Both the position numbers and the translations under genes were made by a program. 64,000 nucleotides of DNA from JALZCH01 sp036387315 (lineage in GTDB: Bacteria; Acidobacteriota; Blastocatellia; Pyrinomonadales; Pyrinomonadaceae): assembly GCA_036387315.1 (NCBI GenBank), contig DASVTY010000084.1, positions 62,001 through 126,000 of the forward strand, in the 5' to 3' direction. The notes below the pieces were generated by a model. That model did not search any database. It was not told where the DNA came from and saw nothing but the letters and a program-made list of their open reading frames with translations. Shown piece after piece: positions 7,677 through 17,100 of the stretch (position 1 is its first letter; the number at the start of each line of letters is the position of its first letter).

Positions 7677-10187
7677 ATGAAATTTTATAAAGCTTTATTT
7701 CTTTTTGCCTTTTGCCTTTTGCCTTTCGCCTTTGCAAACGCGCAAGGACTTCCGCTCGCCGCGCCGCAGGCGGTCGGGATGTCTGCGGAAAAGCTGAAAC
7801 TGATTGACGTTGAAGTCGAAAAGGCAATCGCCGACAAGAAAACTCCGGGCGCTGTCGTCATCATCGGTCACAAAGGGAAAATCGTTTATCGCAAAGCATT
7901 CGGCAATCGCGCGCTTGTGCCGACAATCGAGAAAATGACTGTTGACACGATTTTCGACGCCGCCAGCTTGACCAAACCGATTGCTACGGCGACTTCGATC
8001 ATGATTTTGCTCGAACGCGGGCAGCTTCGTTTGAACGACCGCGTTGAACAATTCATTCCCGAACTCAAAGGCAAAGATTCCGGGCGCGTGACGATTCAAC
8101 AGCTTTTGACGCACACATCGGGCTATCAGCCGGATTTCGATTTGCGGGAAAAATGGACGGGCAACGAAGGAATGTTAAAGGCGCTGGAAAAAGAGCCTCT
8201 GCGCCAGCCAGCCGGAACCAGATTTGTTTATTCGGACATCGGTTTTATTGTGCTTGGCGAGATTGTGAACAGGATTAGCGGCAGAAGGGGAATTCCTAAT
8301 TTTGGTCGTGAAAACATCTTTCAAAAAATGAAAATGAAAGATAGTAATTTCACGCCAACTTTTATAATTTCGGGTATTACAAATGACGAAACATTTCCTG
8401 AAAAAGAAATTATTGCTCGAAGTGCGCCAACCGAAAATATTAAAAATCAGCAAAGTTATCTCGGTGGAGTGTTTGACGGAAAAGATGGGGACAAAATCTT
8501 ACGGGGGCTAGCTCACGATCCGACGGCTTATCGAATGAACGGAGTTGCCGGACACGCCGGGCTTTTTTCGACTGCCGACGATCTGGCGCGCTATTGCCAG
8601 ATGATTTTGAACGGTGGAATGCTCGACAACGTGCGCATTTTGTCGGCGAATACGGTGGCGTTGATGACCAAGCCTTACGTTGTTTCGGAAACGGGCGCGG
8701 CGCGCGGGCTTGGCTGGGATATGAACACTTCGTTTTCGGGCAATCGCGGCGAGTTGTTTCCGCTCGGCTCATTCGGTCATACGGGCTTTACCGGAACGGG
8801 CGTTTGGATTGATCCGGTTTCGCAGACGTTTGTCGTGTTTATGTCGAACCGCGTTCACCCGGACGGCAAAGGCGACGTTTCGCCGATTCGCAACAAAGTA
8901 GCGACAATCGCGGCATCTGCAATCAACGATTCGTCGCCCGAAAAATTCCGCCAAGCCGAAGCCGATTATCAAGCGCAAATCGTCCCGCAAGTCGAAAATT
9001 TCAAAGCAAATCTCGAACGGCAGCGAACAACGAACAACGAACAACGAGCGACGAACGCAGTTGTTCTAAACGGAATTGACGTTTTGGAAAAAGAGAATTT
9101 CAAACGTCTGGAAAATCTGCGTGTTGGTTTGGTGACAAATCACACCGGTAAAAACCTCGGCGGCAATCAGACGATTGATATTTTGTTCGGCAAATCAACT
9201 TTTAAATTAGCCGCGCTGTTTTCGCCCGAACACGGCATTCGCGGGCAGCTCGACGTGGAAAAAATTTCCGATTCGACGGATGAAAAAACAGGATTGCCCG
9301 TTTTTTCGCTTTACGGCGAGACTCGCCGCCCGAAACCCGAACATTTCAAAGATTTGGACGCGATTGTTTTCGATATTCAAGACATCGGCTCGCGGTTTTA
9401 CACTTATATTTCCACGCTACAAAACGTGATGGAAGAAGCCGCAAAAGCCGGAAAACCGGTGTTTGTACTCGACCGCCCGAATCCGATTAACGGCGTTGAT
9501 GTCGAAGGCGCGATTGCCGACACAAACAGATTGTCGTTCATCGCCACGCATACAATTCCGGTTCGGCACGGAATGACGGTCGGCGAATTGGCGCAGATGA
9601 TCAACGCCGAGCGCAGCATCAAAGCCGATTTGCGCGTTGTGAAAATGGAAAACTGGCAACGCTCGTTTTGGTTCGACCAGACGAATCAATCGTGGGTAAA
9701 TCCTTCGCCGAACATGCGCAGCTTGACCGAAGCGACGCTTTATCCCGGAATCGGGCTGTTGGAAACAACCAATCTATCGGTCGGACGCGGAACGGACACG
9801 CCGTTTGAAATCATCGGCGCGCCGTGGCTCGACGGGCAAAAATTGGCGGAATATTTGAACAATCGCAATATCGCCGGAGCGCGTTTCGTGCCGCGCCGTT
9901 TTACGCCGAACGCTTCGGTTTTCAAAGGCGAAGAATGCAGCGGAGTAAATGTTATTATTATTGATCGCGCCAGATTTCGTCCCGTTCGCACCGGAATTGA
10001 AATAGCGATTGCTCTTAAAAAGCTGTTCCCGGAAAATTGGAAAAGCGAAAGATACCTGAACTTGCTGGTCAACAAAAATGCGTTTGACCGCGTTCAGCGC
10101 GCGGAGTCCCCTGAAGAAATTGAAACGTCTTGGGCTTCCGCCCTTGAAGATTTCAAAAAGCGCCGCGCGCAGTTTTTGCTTTATTGA
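7677..10187 (+). CDS. Exported serine hydrolase (class C beta-lactamase fold) fused to NamZ-like DUF1343
   Basis: 836 residues in two enzyme domains. Signal peptide 1-23 (ends FANAQ). Residues ~30-430 form a beta-lactamase/penicillin-binding-type hydrolase with nucleophile motif S97-LTK100, a YSD at the usual YxN position (~183) and HTG at the KTG position (~366). Residues ~462-836 are DUF1343, the family of Bacillus subtilis NamZ, an exo-beta-N-acetylmuramidase that releases MurNAc from glycan ends (FSPEHGIRG, FDIQDIGSRFYTY, DRPNPI). B. subtilis encodes these as neighbouring genes in its MurNAc recycling cluster, so the fusion suggests coupled peptide-side and glycan-side processing of peptidoglycan in the periplasm (inference). 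Heptamer repeats encode the signal-peptide core and the linker. Confidence 0.9.
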   Translation: MKFYKALFLFAFCLLPFAFANAQGLPLAAPQAVGMSAEKLKLIDVEVEKAIADKKTPGAVVIIGHKGKIVYRKAFGNRALVPTIEKMTVDTIFDAASLTKPIATATSIMILLERGQLRLNDRVEQFIPELKGKDSGRVTIQQLLTHTSGYQPDFDLREKWTGNEGMLKALEKEPLRQPAGTRFVYSDIGFIVLGEIVNRISGRRGIPNFGRENIFQKMKMKDSNFTPTFIISGITNDETFPEKEIIARSAPTENIKNQQSYLGGVFDGKDGDKILRGLAHDPTAYRMNGVAGHAGLFSTADDLARYCQMILNGGMLDNVRILSANTVALMTKPYVVSETGAARGLGWDMNTSFSGNRGELFPLGSFGHTGFTGTGVWIDPVSQTFVVFMSNRVHPDGKGDVSPIRNKVATIAASAINDSSPEKFRQAEADYQAQIVPQVENFKANLERQRTTNNEQRATNAVVLNGIDVLEKENFKRLENLRVGLVTNHTGKNLGGNQTIDILFGKSTFKLAALFSPEHGIRGQLDVEKISDSTDEKTGLPVFSLYGETRRPKPEHFKDLDAIVFDIQDIGSRFYTYISTLQNVMEEAAKAGKPVFVLDRPNPINGVDVEGAIADTNRLSFIATHTIPVRHGMTVGELAQMINAERSIKADLRVVKMENWQRSFWFDQTNQSWVNPSPNMRSLTEATLYPGIGLLETTNLSVGRGTDTPFEIIGAPWLDGQKLAEYLNNRNIAGARFVPRRFTPNASVFKGEECSGVNVIIIDRARFRPVRTGIEIAIALKKLFPENWKSERYLNLLVNKNAFDRVQRAESPEEIETSWASALEDFKKRRAQFLLY
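7707..7734 (+). repeat. Heptamer array GCCTTTT encoding the signal-peptide core
   Basis: Four tandem units GCCTTTT, GCCTTTT, GCCTTTC, GCCTTTG. Because 7 is not a multiple of 3, the units are read in three frames and give AFCLLPFAF, the hydrophobic core of the signal peptide. Mirror: 56083..56110. Confidence 0.88.
9024..9058 (+). repeat. Heptamer array CGAACAA encoding the interdomain linker
   Basis: Five units, three of them exact CGAACAA, then CGAGCGA and CGAACGC. They encode the polar linker QRTTNNEQRATN between the hydrolase and NamZ domains. Mirror: 54759..54793. Confidence 0.88.
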
Positions 10188-10395
10188 TAATTGAAGAAAA
10201 CATTTTTGCCCATCTTGTGGCAGAATGTTGCATTTTTATAACAAAAAGGCGTAATATCACGCCCGACGTTTGACAACGGTTCAAGATAAACAATAAAAAT
10301 CGGTGAGATTCCTGAAAATCTCAAGAATCCCATGCAGAAGCGAAGCGCAAATTTCAATTCTGCTCTTGAAATTTCAGCGATATAAGGCATCAGCA

Positions 10396-10409
10396 ATTCT
10401 AATCGCAAA
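10396..10409 (+). promoter_or_regulatory. Conserved upstream element of TonB receptor 1
   Basis: ATTCTAATCGCAAA ends 41 bp before the receptor ATG. The same 14 bases occur at 14125-14138 before receptor 2, and the match continues imperfectly (CAAA-CAT-AG) for about 15 bp. In the 263-bp gap (10188-10450) I also see a GAGATT/AATCTC hairpin (10305-10322) and a TTGACA at 10270 without a good -10. Mirror: 53408..53421. Confidence 0.5.
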
Positions 10410-10450
10410 GTGACAAACCATTAGCAATCTTTGATTTCAGCGAGGACGAT

Positions 10451-13400
10451 ATGAAAGACAATCTGAAAAAAAATCTGTTTCAAGGTAGTGTTTTCTCAAT
10501 TTTATTCTTGATGATTTTAAGCATTACGGCGACTGCACAAACCGTAACCGGAACAATTAAAGGCTCGGTGGTAGATACGAATCAAGCAATTGTTACCGGA
10601 GCATCAATTGAAATCGTCAACGTCGAAACCGGTTTACAGCGGAATCTGACGACAAATGAGGATGGTTCTTATATCGCCACTTTTTTACCGATTGGCAGAT
10701 ACCGGGTGACAGCGAACCAAAGCGGATTTGCGCCGGTCAGACGCGAGAACATTACGGTCACTTTAAACGAAACAGCGCAGGTTGATTTTACGCTTGACCC
10801 ATCGGTTAGCGCCGAAGTCGTTATTACGGACGAGCCGCCGCCGATTAACACAACGAACTCGGAAGTTAAAGGTACTTTGACCGAACGCGAGATTGAAGCC
10901 AAACCGACGTTTAATCAAGGAAACTTTTTAACGCTTGCCGAAACTTTTACAGGTTATCAGGAAAACCCGACTTCCGGGCAAAACAATCCGACGGCTTCTT
11001 CCGGGTCTTCGATAAACTTTAACGGCACGGGATCGCGCGGAGCCACTTTTCAAATCAACGGCGTGAACAACGACGATTCGTCGGAAAATCAAAACCGGCA
11101 GGGCGCATCGCTCGCGACAATCAAAGAATTTCAGGTTTTGACCAACAATTTTACCGCCGAATTCGGACGCGGTTACGGCGCGGTCGTTCTGGTGCAGACT
11201 AAAAACGGCACAAACAAAATTGACGGCGAAGCCTATATTTATCACAACGACAGCGCTCTCAATGCCAAACGACATTTCTCGACCGCCGTTTCAAAGCCGG
11301 TTAATCGCCGCAATCAATACGGTTTTGTTGTCGGATTTCCGATTTTCAAAAACAAATTGTTCGGCTTTGCCAGCTTCGACCAAAAGAGAGAAAGCGGCGC
11401 GCTCAATTACACGCGCGATTTGTTTCTGGCGAGCGAGCGCAATTCGGCAAGCTGGTTTGCGCAAACTCCCGCAAACAACACGCCCGGCAACCGCGCTTTC
11501 ATTCAATCGGTGATTGATCGCTTTCCGACAAGTCTGGTGCCGAACGATTCGCGCAGCGCGCGCACTTATGCCGGACAAGTCGGTTTCAATCGCCCGCTCG
11601 ATGATTATTCTGCACGGCTCGATTGGAATCCGCGAGAATCCGATACGGTGACTGCTCGTTACCAATACACCCGCCAGATTTTTGATAACGAAGACATCAT
11701 CATCGGCGAGGCTACGCTGCAAAACAATAAACAGCAAAATCTCGGTGTCACCTGGACGCATCTTTTCTCGAATCAAACCGTTGGCGAGTTTCGCTACGGA
11801 TTAGGCTTGCGTACGACTCTGGTCGGGATCAAAGGCGGAAACGACACGCCGATTATCCGTTTTGTCGGCTCTCCGGTTTCCGGCTCGATTATCGGCAACG
11901 CCGGTCAGTTTCCGATCAACCGTTATCAAACCGATAATCAGTTTGTTTATAACCTTTCGACAATTCTTTTTAACAGCCATTTCGTCAAAGTCGGCACAGA
12001 CATTCGCCCGTCCGCGCTCGACGATTTAGCCGACAGTTTTTCGCGCGGTTTTTATAATTTTACCGCAACCTGCGGCGGAACGAATTACGGCACGGCGTAT
12101 AACGCTTTCTTAAACGGCTGCGTGACGACTTACACAAAAGGCTTCGGACCGTTTTTTCTCGAAAACCGCTTGCGCGAATACAATTTTTACGCCGAAGACA
12201 ATTGGAAAATCAGAAGCAATCTGACCTTTAATCTCGGTTTCCGCTATGAATACGTGGCGGCTGCGCGCGAAGTCGAAAATCGCATCAATTACGTTTACGG
12301 CGCGGACAAAGACAATTACGAGCCGCGCGTCGGTTTCGCATACAGTCCGGGTTTTAAGAGCGGAATTTTAAATACGTTGTTCGGCGAAAGCGGACAATCT
12401 TCGATTCGCGGCGGTTACGGCATTTATCACGGGCGCATTTTCCAATCGGTGTTTTCGCAAACCGGCGCTTCCGTCAGATTCAATCCGCCAAACGCCGTCC
12501 AACTCGGTTTCAGCAACAGCTCAAATCTCGCCGACCCGACAAACGGATTCGTTTTTACACCCGGAGCGCCTCCTTCGGCTCGATATACCGAAGTACAGGT
12601 CAACCCGGAATTGGAAATGCCTTATACACAGCAGTGGACTTTGTCTTACGAGCGCGAGCTGCCGTTTAAATCAAGCGTTCGATTTACTTATTCGGGCAAT
12701 CGCGGCATCGGCTTGCTGCGCTATACGCAGGGCAATCTGCCTTTAAACGACCCGAACGGCGTTCTCGTCGCCAATCATCCAAACAACGCGCCGAACGTGC
12801 TTTACGGCACGACGCTTCCCGCAACAGACCCGCGCCGCACCGATGTGCGCGGGCAGACGCTTCGTCCGGCGGCTGACGTGCAATGCGCCGGAACCGGATT
12901 GACCGGACTTAATCCGACCACGCTTTGTCCGGTCGCCGTGCCGCTCGCCGCAAACGAATACAGTTTTCGTGTGCCGCGCATCAACGAACGCCGCCCCGAC
13001 GGGCGTTTCGGCACAAACACGATTGTTGCAAACGGAGCGTGGAGTTATTACAACGGTTTGCAAATCGAATACAAAAAACGCCTGAGCCGCAGACTTTCGG
13101 CGAGCGCGGCTTATACCTGGAGCAAAGCGATTGACACGACTTCGGAAGCGACTACCGTCGGCGCCGGAGACTCGAACGTCAATGGTCCCGACTCGCGCCA
13201 ATCACGAGCTTTATCGCGCTTTCACACGCCGCACCGCTTTACCTTATTTGCCGCTTACCAATCGCCGTTCTTCAACAATCGAACCGATTTCGTCGGACAA
13301 ATTTTGGGCGGTTGGAACATTTCCGCGGTCTGGAAATTCGCGCACGGAACGCCGTTCACCGTTATTAACAGCGGCGGTTTCGGCGATTTGAACTTTGACG

Positions 13401-13792
13401 GATTTACCGAGATTCGCCCGGCTCTGGCTGACCCGTCAATTCTGGGCAGGCGTATTAACAACCCGGAAACCTCGGTCGCATCGCTGCCGCGCGAGGCTTT
13501 TCGCGCTCCTGTCGTCAATGATTACGGCTGCTGCATTTTGGGGCGCAACACTTTTTACATTGACGGCACAAACAACGTTGATTTGAGTTTTTACAAGACC
13601 TTCCGGTTGCCGTTTGGCGAGCAATCGAATCATCGAATTGTTTTTCGCGCTGATTTATTTAATGCTTTCAACAAAGTGCAGTACGGATTTCCGAATCCCG
13701 ATTTAGCGAGCGTTAATTTCGGACGAATTTTGGGAGAAGCCGCCACCTACTTGCCGCGCAACGTCCAGTTCTCGCTGCGCTACGTTTTCTGA
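10451..13792 (+). CDS. Oar-like TonB-dependent outer-membrane receptor 1
   Basis: 1113 residues. Signal peptide 1-30 (ends ITATAQ), then a carboxypeptidase-regulatory-like beta-sandwich (~32-115, TIKGSVVDTNQAIVTGASI...), a plug domain (~130-270, with FQINGVNNDD and EFGRGYGAVVLVQTKNGTN) and a long barrel ending in aromatic YVF, the BAM recognition signal. It would import a scarce substrate using TonB energy. The family is strongly expanded in Acidobacteriota and, unlike SusC, lacks a SusD partner, as here. GAGGA at 10442-10446 lies close to the ATG. It follows the hydrolase-NamZ gene, so muropeptides or amino sugars are possible ligands (inference). A strong terminator follows. Confidence 0.9.
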   Translation: MKDNLKKNLFQGSVFSILFLMILSITATAQTVTGTIKGSVVDTNQAIVTGASIEIVNVETGLQRNLTTNEDGSYIATFLPIGRYRVTANQSGFAPVRRENITVTLNETAQVDFTLDPSVSAEVVITDEPPPINTTNSEVKGTLTEREIEAKPTFNQGNFLTLAETFTGYQENPTSGQNNPTASSGSSINFNGTGSRGATFQINGVNNDDSSENQNRQGASLATIKEFQVLTNNFTAEFGRGYGAVVLVQTKNGTNKIDGEAYIYHNDSALNAKRHFSTAVSKPVNRRNQYGFVVGFPIFKNKLFGFASFDQKRESGALNYTRDLFLASERNSASWFAQTPANNTPGNRAFIQSVIDRFPTSLVPNDSRSARTYAGQVGFNRPLDDYSARLDWNPRESDTVTARYQYTRQIFDNEDIIIGEATLQNNKQQNLGVTWTHLFSNQTVGEFRYGLGLRTTLVGIKGGNDTPIIRFVGSPVSGSIIGNAGQFPINRYQTDNQFVYNLSTILFNSHFVKVGTDIRPSALDDLADSFSRGFYNFTATCGGTNYGTAYNAFLNGCVTTYTKGFGPFFLENRLREYNFYAEDNWKIRSNLTFNLGFRYEYVAAAREVENRINYVYGADKDNYEPRVGFAYSPGFKSGILNTLFGESGQSSIRGGYGIYHGRIFQSVFSQTGASVRFNPPNAVQLGFSNSSNLADPTNGFVFTPGAPPSARYTEVQVNPELEMPYTQQWTLSYERELPFKSSVRFTYSGNRGIGLLRYTQGNLPLNDPNGVLVANHPNNAPNVLYGTTLPATDPRRTDVRGQTLRPAADVQCAGTGLTGLNPTTLCPVAVPLAANEYSFRVPRINERRPDGRFGTNTIVANGAWSYYNGLQIEYKKRLSRRLSASAAYTWSKAIDTTSEATTVGAGDSNVNGPDSRQSRALSRFHTPHRFTLFAAYQSPFFNNRTDFVGQILGGWNISAVWKFAHGTPFTVINSGGFGDLNFDGFTEIRPALADPSILGRRINNPETSVASLPREAFRAPVVNDYGCCILGRNTFYIDGTNNVDLSFYKTFRLPFGEQSNHRIVFRADLFNAFNKVQYGFPNPDLASVNFGRILGEAATYLPRNVQFSLRYVF

Positions 13793-13810
13793 TTTGCAAA
13801 GCAACGGGTG

Positions 13811-13849
13811 CGTGCGCGGTGCTGTTTAATAGCCCCGCGCACGGTTTTT
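13811..13849 (+). terminator. Intrinsic terminator after TonB receptor 1
   Basis: CGTGCGCGG (13811-13819) pairs with CCGCGCACG (13835-13843), extended by GCT/AGC inside, followed by GTTTTTG. Mirror: 49968..50006. Confidence 0.88.
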
Positions 13850-14187
13850 GCTTTAATAATTTGGAATTGAAATTTAATTTTCGTTGTTTCTTAAAAAAAT
13901 GTTACAATCTCGCCGCTTAAATCGCGCGAGACGCTTGCTCATCCGAGTTTTTTGTGGATTCAAAGCAACGAAAATTTGGTGAAATATCCAAAATTCTCAA
14001 CAACTTTTTGAAAAAAGATAAATTTGCCGTACGAGATTTTCCGATTTTCTACGGTTTTGAAGACAAAATGGGGCGTTTCACCCAAACGCGCCGGTTGCTC
14101 GAAATGCGAAAGTAGCTATCAGTGATTCTAATCGCAAAAGAGCAAAGCATCAGTTTTTCTGACTATTAAATTTCTGGTGAGTAAATT
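13850..14187. other. Gene-free leader region before TonB receptor 2
   Basis: 338 bp without a credible ORF. It is AT-rich, with a TCTCGC/GCGAGA stem (13908-13931) and the conserved ATTCTAATCGCAAA element (14125-14138) 49 bp before the ATG. No well-spaced -35/-10 pair could be assigned. The length and shared element suggest a regulated or long 5' leader. Mirror: 49630..49967. Confidence 0.6.
14125..14138 (+). promoter_or_regulatory. Conserved upstream element of TonB receptor 2
   Basis: Exact second copy of ATTCTAATCGCAAA, 49 bp before the ATG of receptor 2. TCTAAT within it resembles a -10 hexamer, but neither copy has a fitting -35. Mirror: 49679..49692. Confidence 0.5.
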
Positions 14188-17100
14188 ATGAAAAACCTTT
14201 TGAAAAAAACAATGAGCGTTGCAGGAACAACATTGGTGTTGGCTTTTGTCCTGAGCAGCGCAGCTTTAGCCCAAGAAATTACCGGCAGTCTCGTCGGTAC
14301 CGTGCGAGACCCAAACGGCGCAGCAGTTCCCGGTGCGACAGTTTCAATTACAGACCCTAGTAAAAACAATATTGTTATAAGAACCGTCGAAACTAATGAC
14401 GAAGGGGCTTATTCAGTACCGAGTTTACCTGTTAGCGTTTATCAAGTTACCGTAGAGTCCCCGAATTTTAAAAAAGCGGTTCAAACCGACGTTAAACTGG
14501 ATGTCGGTCAACGCCGTACTGTTGATATAACGCTCGAAGCCGGAAATGTTACCGAAACCGTAACAGTCGAAGCCGATGCGTTGACGGTCGAATTAAATAC
14601 GCCTACTTCCGGAACTGTTATTAGCGGCGACCAGGTCCGGGAAATTCCCATTAATAATCGTAACTTTGCACAACTTGTAGCGCTCGCGCCCGGCGTCTCC
14701 AGCGATCTTTCCGATCAGGTTTACACGGGAACGACTGCTGTCGGCTTTGAGAACGGTTCGACCGCCACAACCGCCCAAGGCAGCCAGCCAAATACTATCC
14801 AGCTTTCGGTTAACGGTGCGCGTTCGAGCCAAAACACCTTTACGGTTGACGGCGCGGACATCACCGATAGGGGATCGAACTTAACCATTCAGGCTTATCC
14901 GAGCGTTGATTCCATAGGAGAGTTTCGTGTCTTGCGCTCGCTTTACCCGGCTGAATCCGGCAGAAGCGGCGGCGGACAAGTTAACGTTATTACGCGCTCG
15001 GGCACGAAAGATTTTCGCGGCAGCATTTTCGGTTTTGTCCGCAACGAAATCTTTAACGCCAATGATTATTTCAGTAATCAAATTGCTCCGGTCGGTTTAG
15101 ATTCCAACGGCAAAGCCAGACGCAAGCCGTTTCGATATGTTAACTATGGCGGAACGCTCGGAGGTCCGGTTTATTTTCTAGGCTTCGGCGAAGGCGGTCC
15201 GACCATTAAGCGATATGAGCGAACGTTTTTCTTCTTTTCCGAGGAACGTCGCCGCGACCGCCGTTCCCCAACCTTATTTTCAACGGTGCCTGACGCCGCG
15301 CTGCTGAACGGGGTTTTCCGTGTTCCGATTTGTTTGCAAACGACCGGAACCACTTGTACGACGGTTCTGCCGGCTAATACACCGCTTTCAAGCGTGCGAC
15401 CGATTAATCCGGTAGCACAGCAATACGTTAATTCTATTTTCAGAAACATTCCGGCACCCACTACTCCGGCAACCTTCTCTTTAAACTATCCGACTCCGAA
15501 CGAAGCCGATTTCCAACAGGAAATCATCAAAATTGATCATAGCTTCAACGATAAATGGTCGGCTTTTTACCGTTTTCAACGCGACTCGATTCCGACATTA
15601 GACGCAAATGCTATCTTCTCGTCCGGTTCCGGTATTCCGTTTGTTTCGACAACCAAAACCGATTCACCGGGTAGAACGCATACAATTCAATCAACATACG
15701 CAGTTTCTTCGAATTTCATCGTCGAGGGGCGTTACAATTTCGGATACGGAGCAATTAAAAGCAGCAATGTCGGGCTGTTAGCTCTATCCAACTCGCCGAT
15801 TACTCCGCCCTTGGCATATACCAATGTCCGCGACCGCGTTCCGAGCGTGAGTTTTGCAGCAGGTACGTTCAGCAATCTGGTTGGCTTCGGACCTTATGAC
15901 AACTTTTCATGGAAAGGCAACATAAGCGGTTCGGCTACATGGATTCTCGGAAATCATACGATGAAGTATGGCGCGATGTATTCTAAATACCGCAAAAACG
16001 AAAATGCTCTCGCAGGCAATAACGAAGGCTCTTTTAGCGGTTTCAATACGCCGGGTTCGACAGGAAATACTATTGCGACAGGCGGTTCGGCAACCCAACA
16101 GCAATTTGCCAACTTCCTGCTCGGAACTAACGTTACTTTCGCGCAAGCTAGATTTGATTACACTGCCGACCTGCGACAACAGGCGTTTGAAGCATTTGCT
16201 CAGGATGAATGGAAGATTCGCAGCAATTTGACTCTTTATTACGGCGTCCGATATTCGTACTTCGGTTCGCCGTATGACCAGAACGGACGTTTGACGAATT
16301 TCGTTCCGGAGCTTTTCGATCCGCGCCTAGCACCGTTTGTAACCGGTGCCGGTGTTCGCATCACTACCGCCAACGAATTCGGTAATATTCCGAATCTTTG
16401 CAACGGTATAATTGTTAATGATCAAAATTATACGACATTGCCAAACTGTACGCCGACTCGCTCACCGTATGGTAAGTATGTCGTTGATGTTCCTAAAAAC
16501 GATTTTGCGCCGCGCATCGGTCTCGCCTGGGACCCGTTCGGGAAAGGTCAAACTTCTATTCGCACCGGCTACGGAATTTACCATGAACAAATTTTAAACG
16601 GTATGTTCTTGCAGCACATCGGTAACAATTCACCGTATCAGCAAAATTGTACCGTCACAGGTACAAGACTCGACAACCCTGATCCGAACGGGCTTTGTCA
16701 AACAGGAGCTTTCGGGTTATCTCAATCGCTTCGCGCAATTCAGCCGAACTGGAAAACTCCGTATATGCAGCACTGGTCTTTAGACCTGCAACAACAGTTA
16801 ACCAAAAACACAGTTGTTACAGTTGGTTATTACGGTTCTAAGGGAACACATCTTATCGGGTCGTTTGAATTAAACCTGCTTCGTCCCGGACAAGCAATAA
16901 ATTCAACTTGTGCCACAGGCACGACTTATATCGGTGGTCCGAATCCGACGCTCGCGGCTTGCCAAACGGCAGGTACGGTATTTACTTCCGCCGCTGCTTC
17001 GACCGTCCTCGACCAGATTCGCCCCTTTAGAGGCTATAGAGCAGTTACGATGGTTCAGCCCCGGTTCAATTCTAACTACCACAGTCTGCAATTCTCCGGG

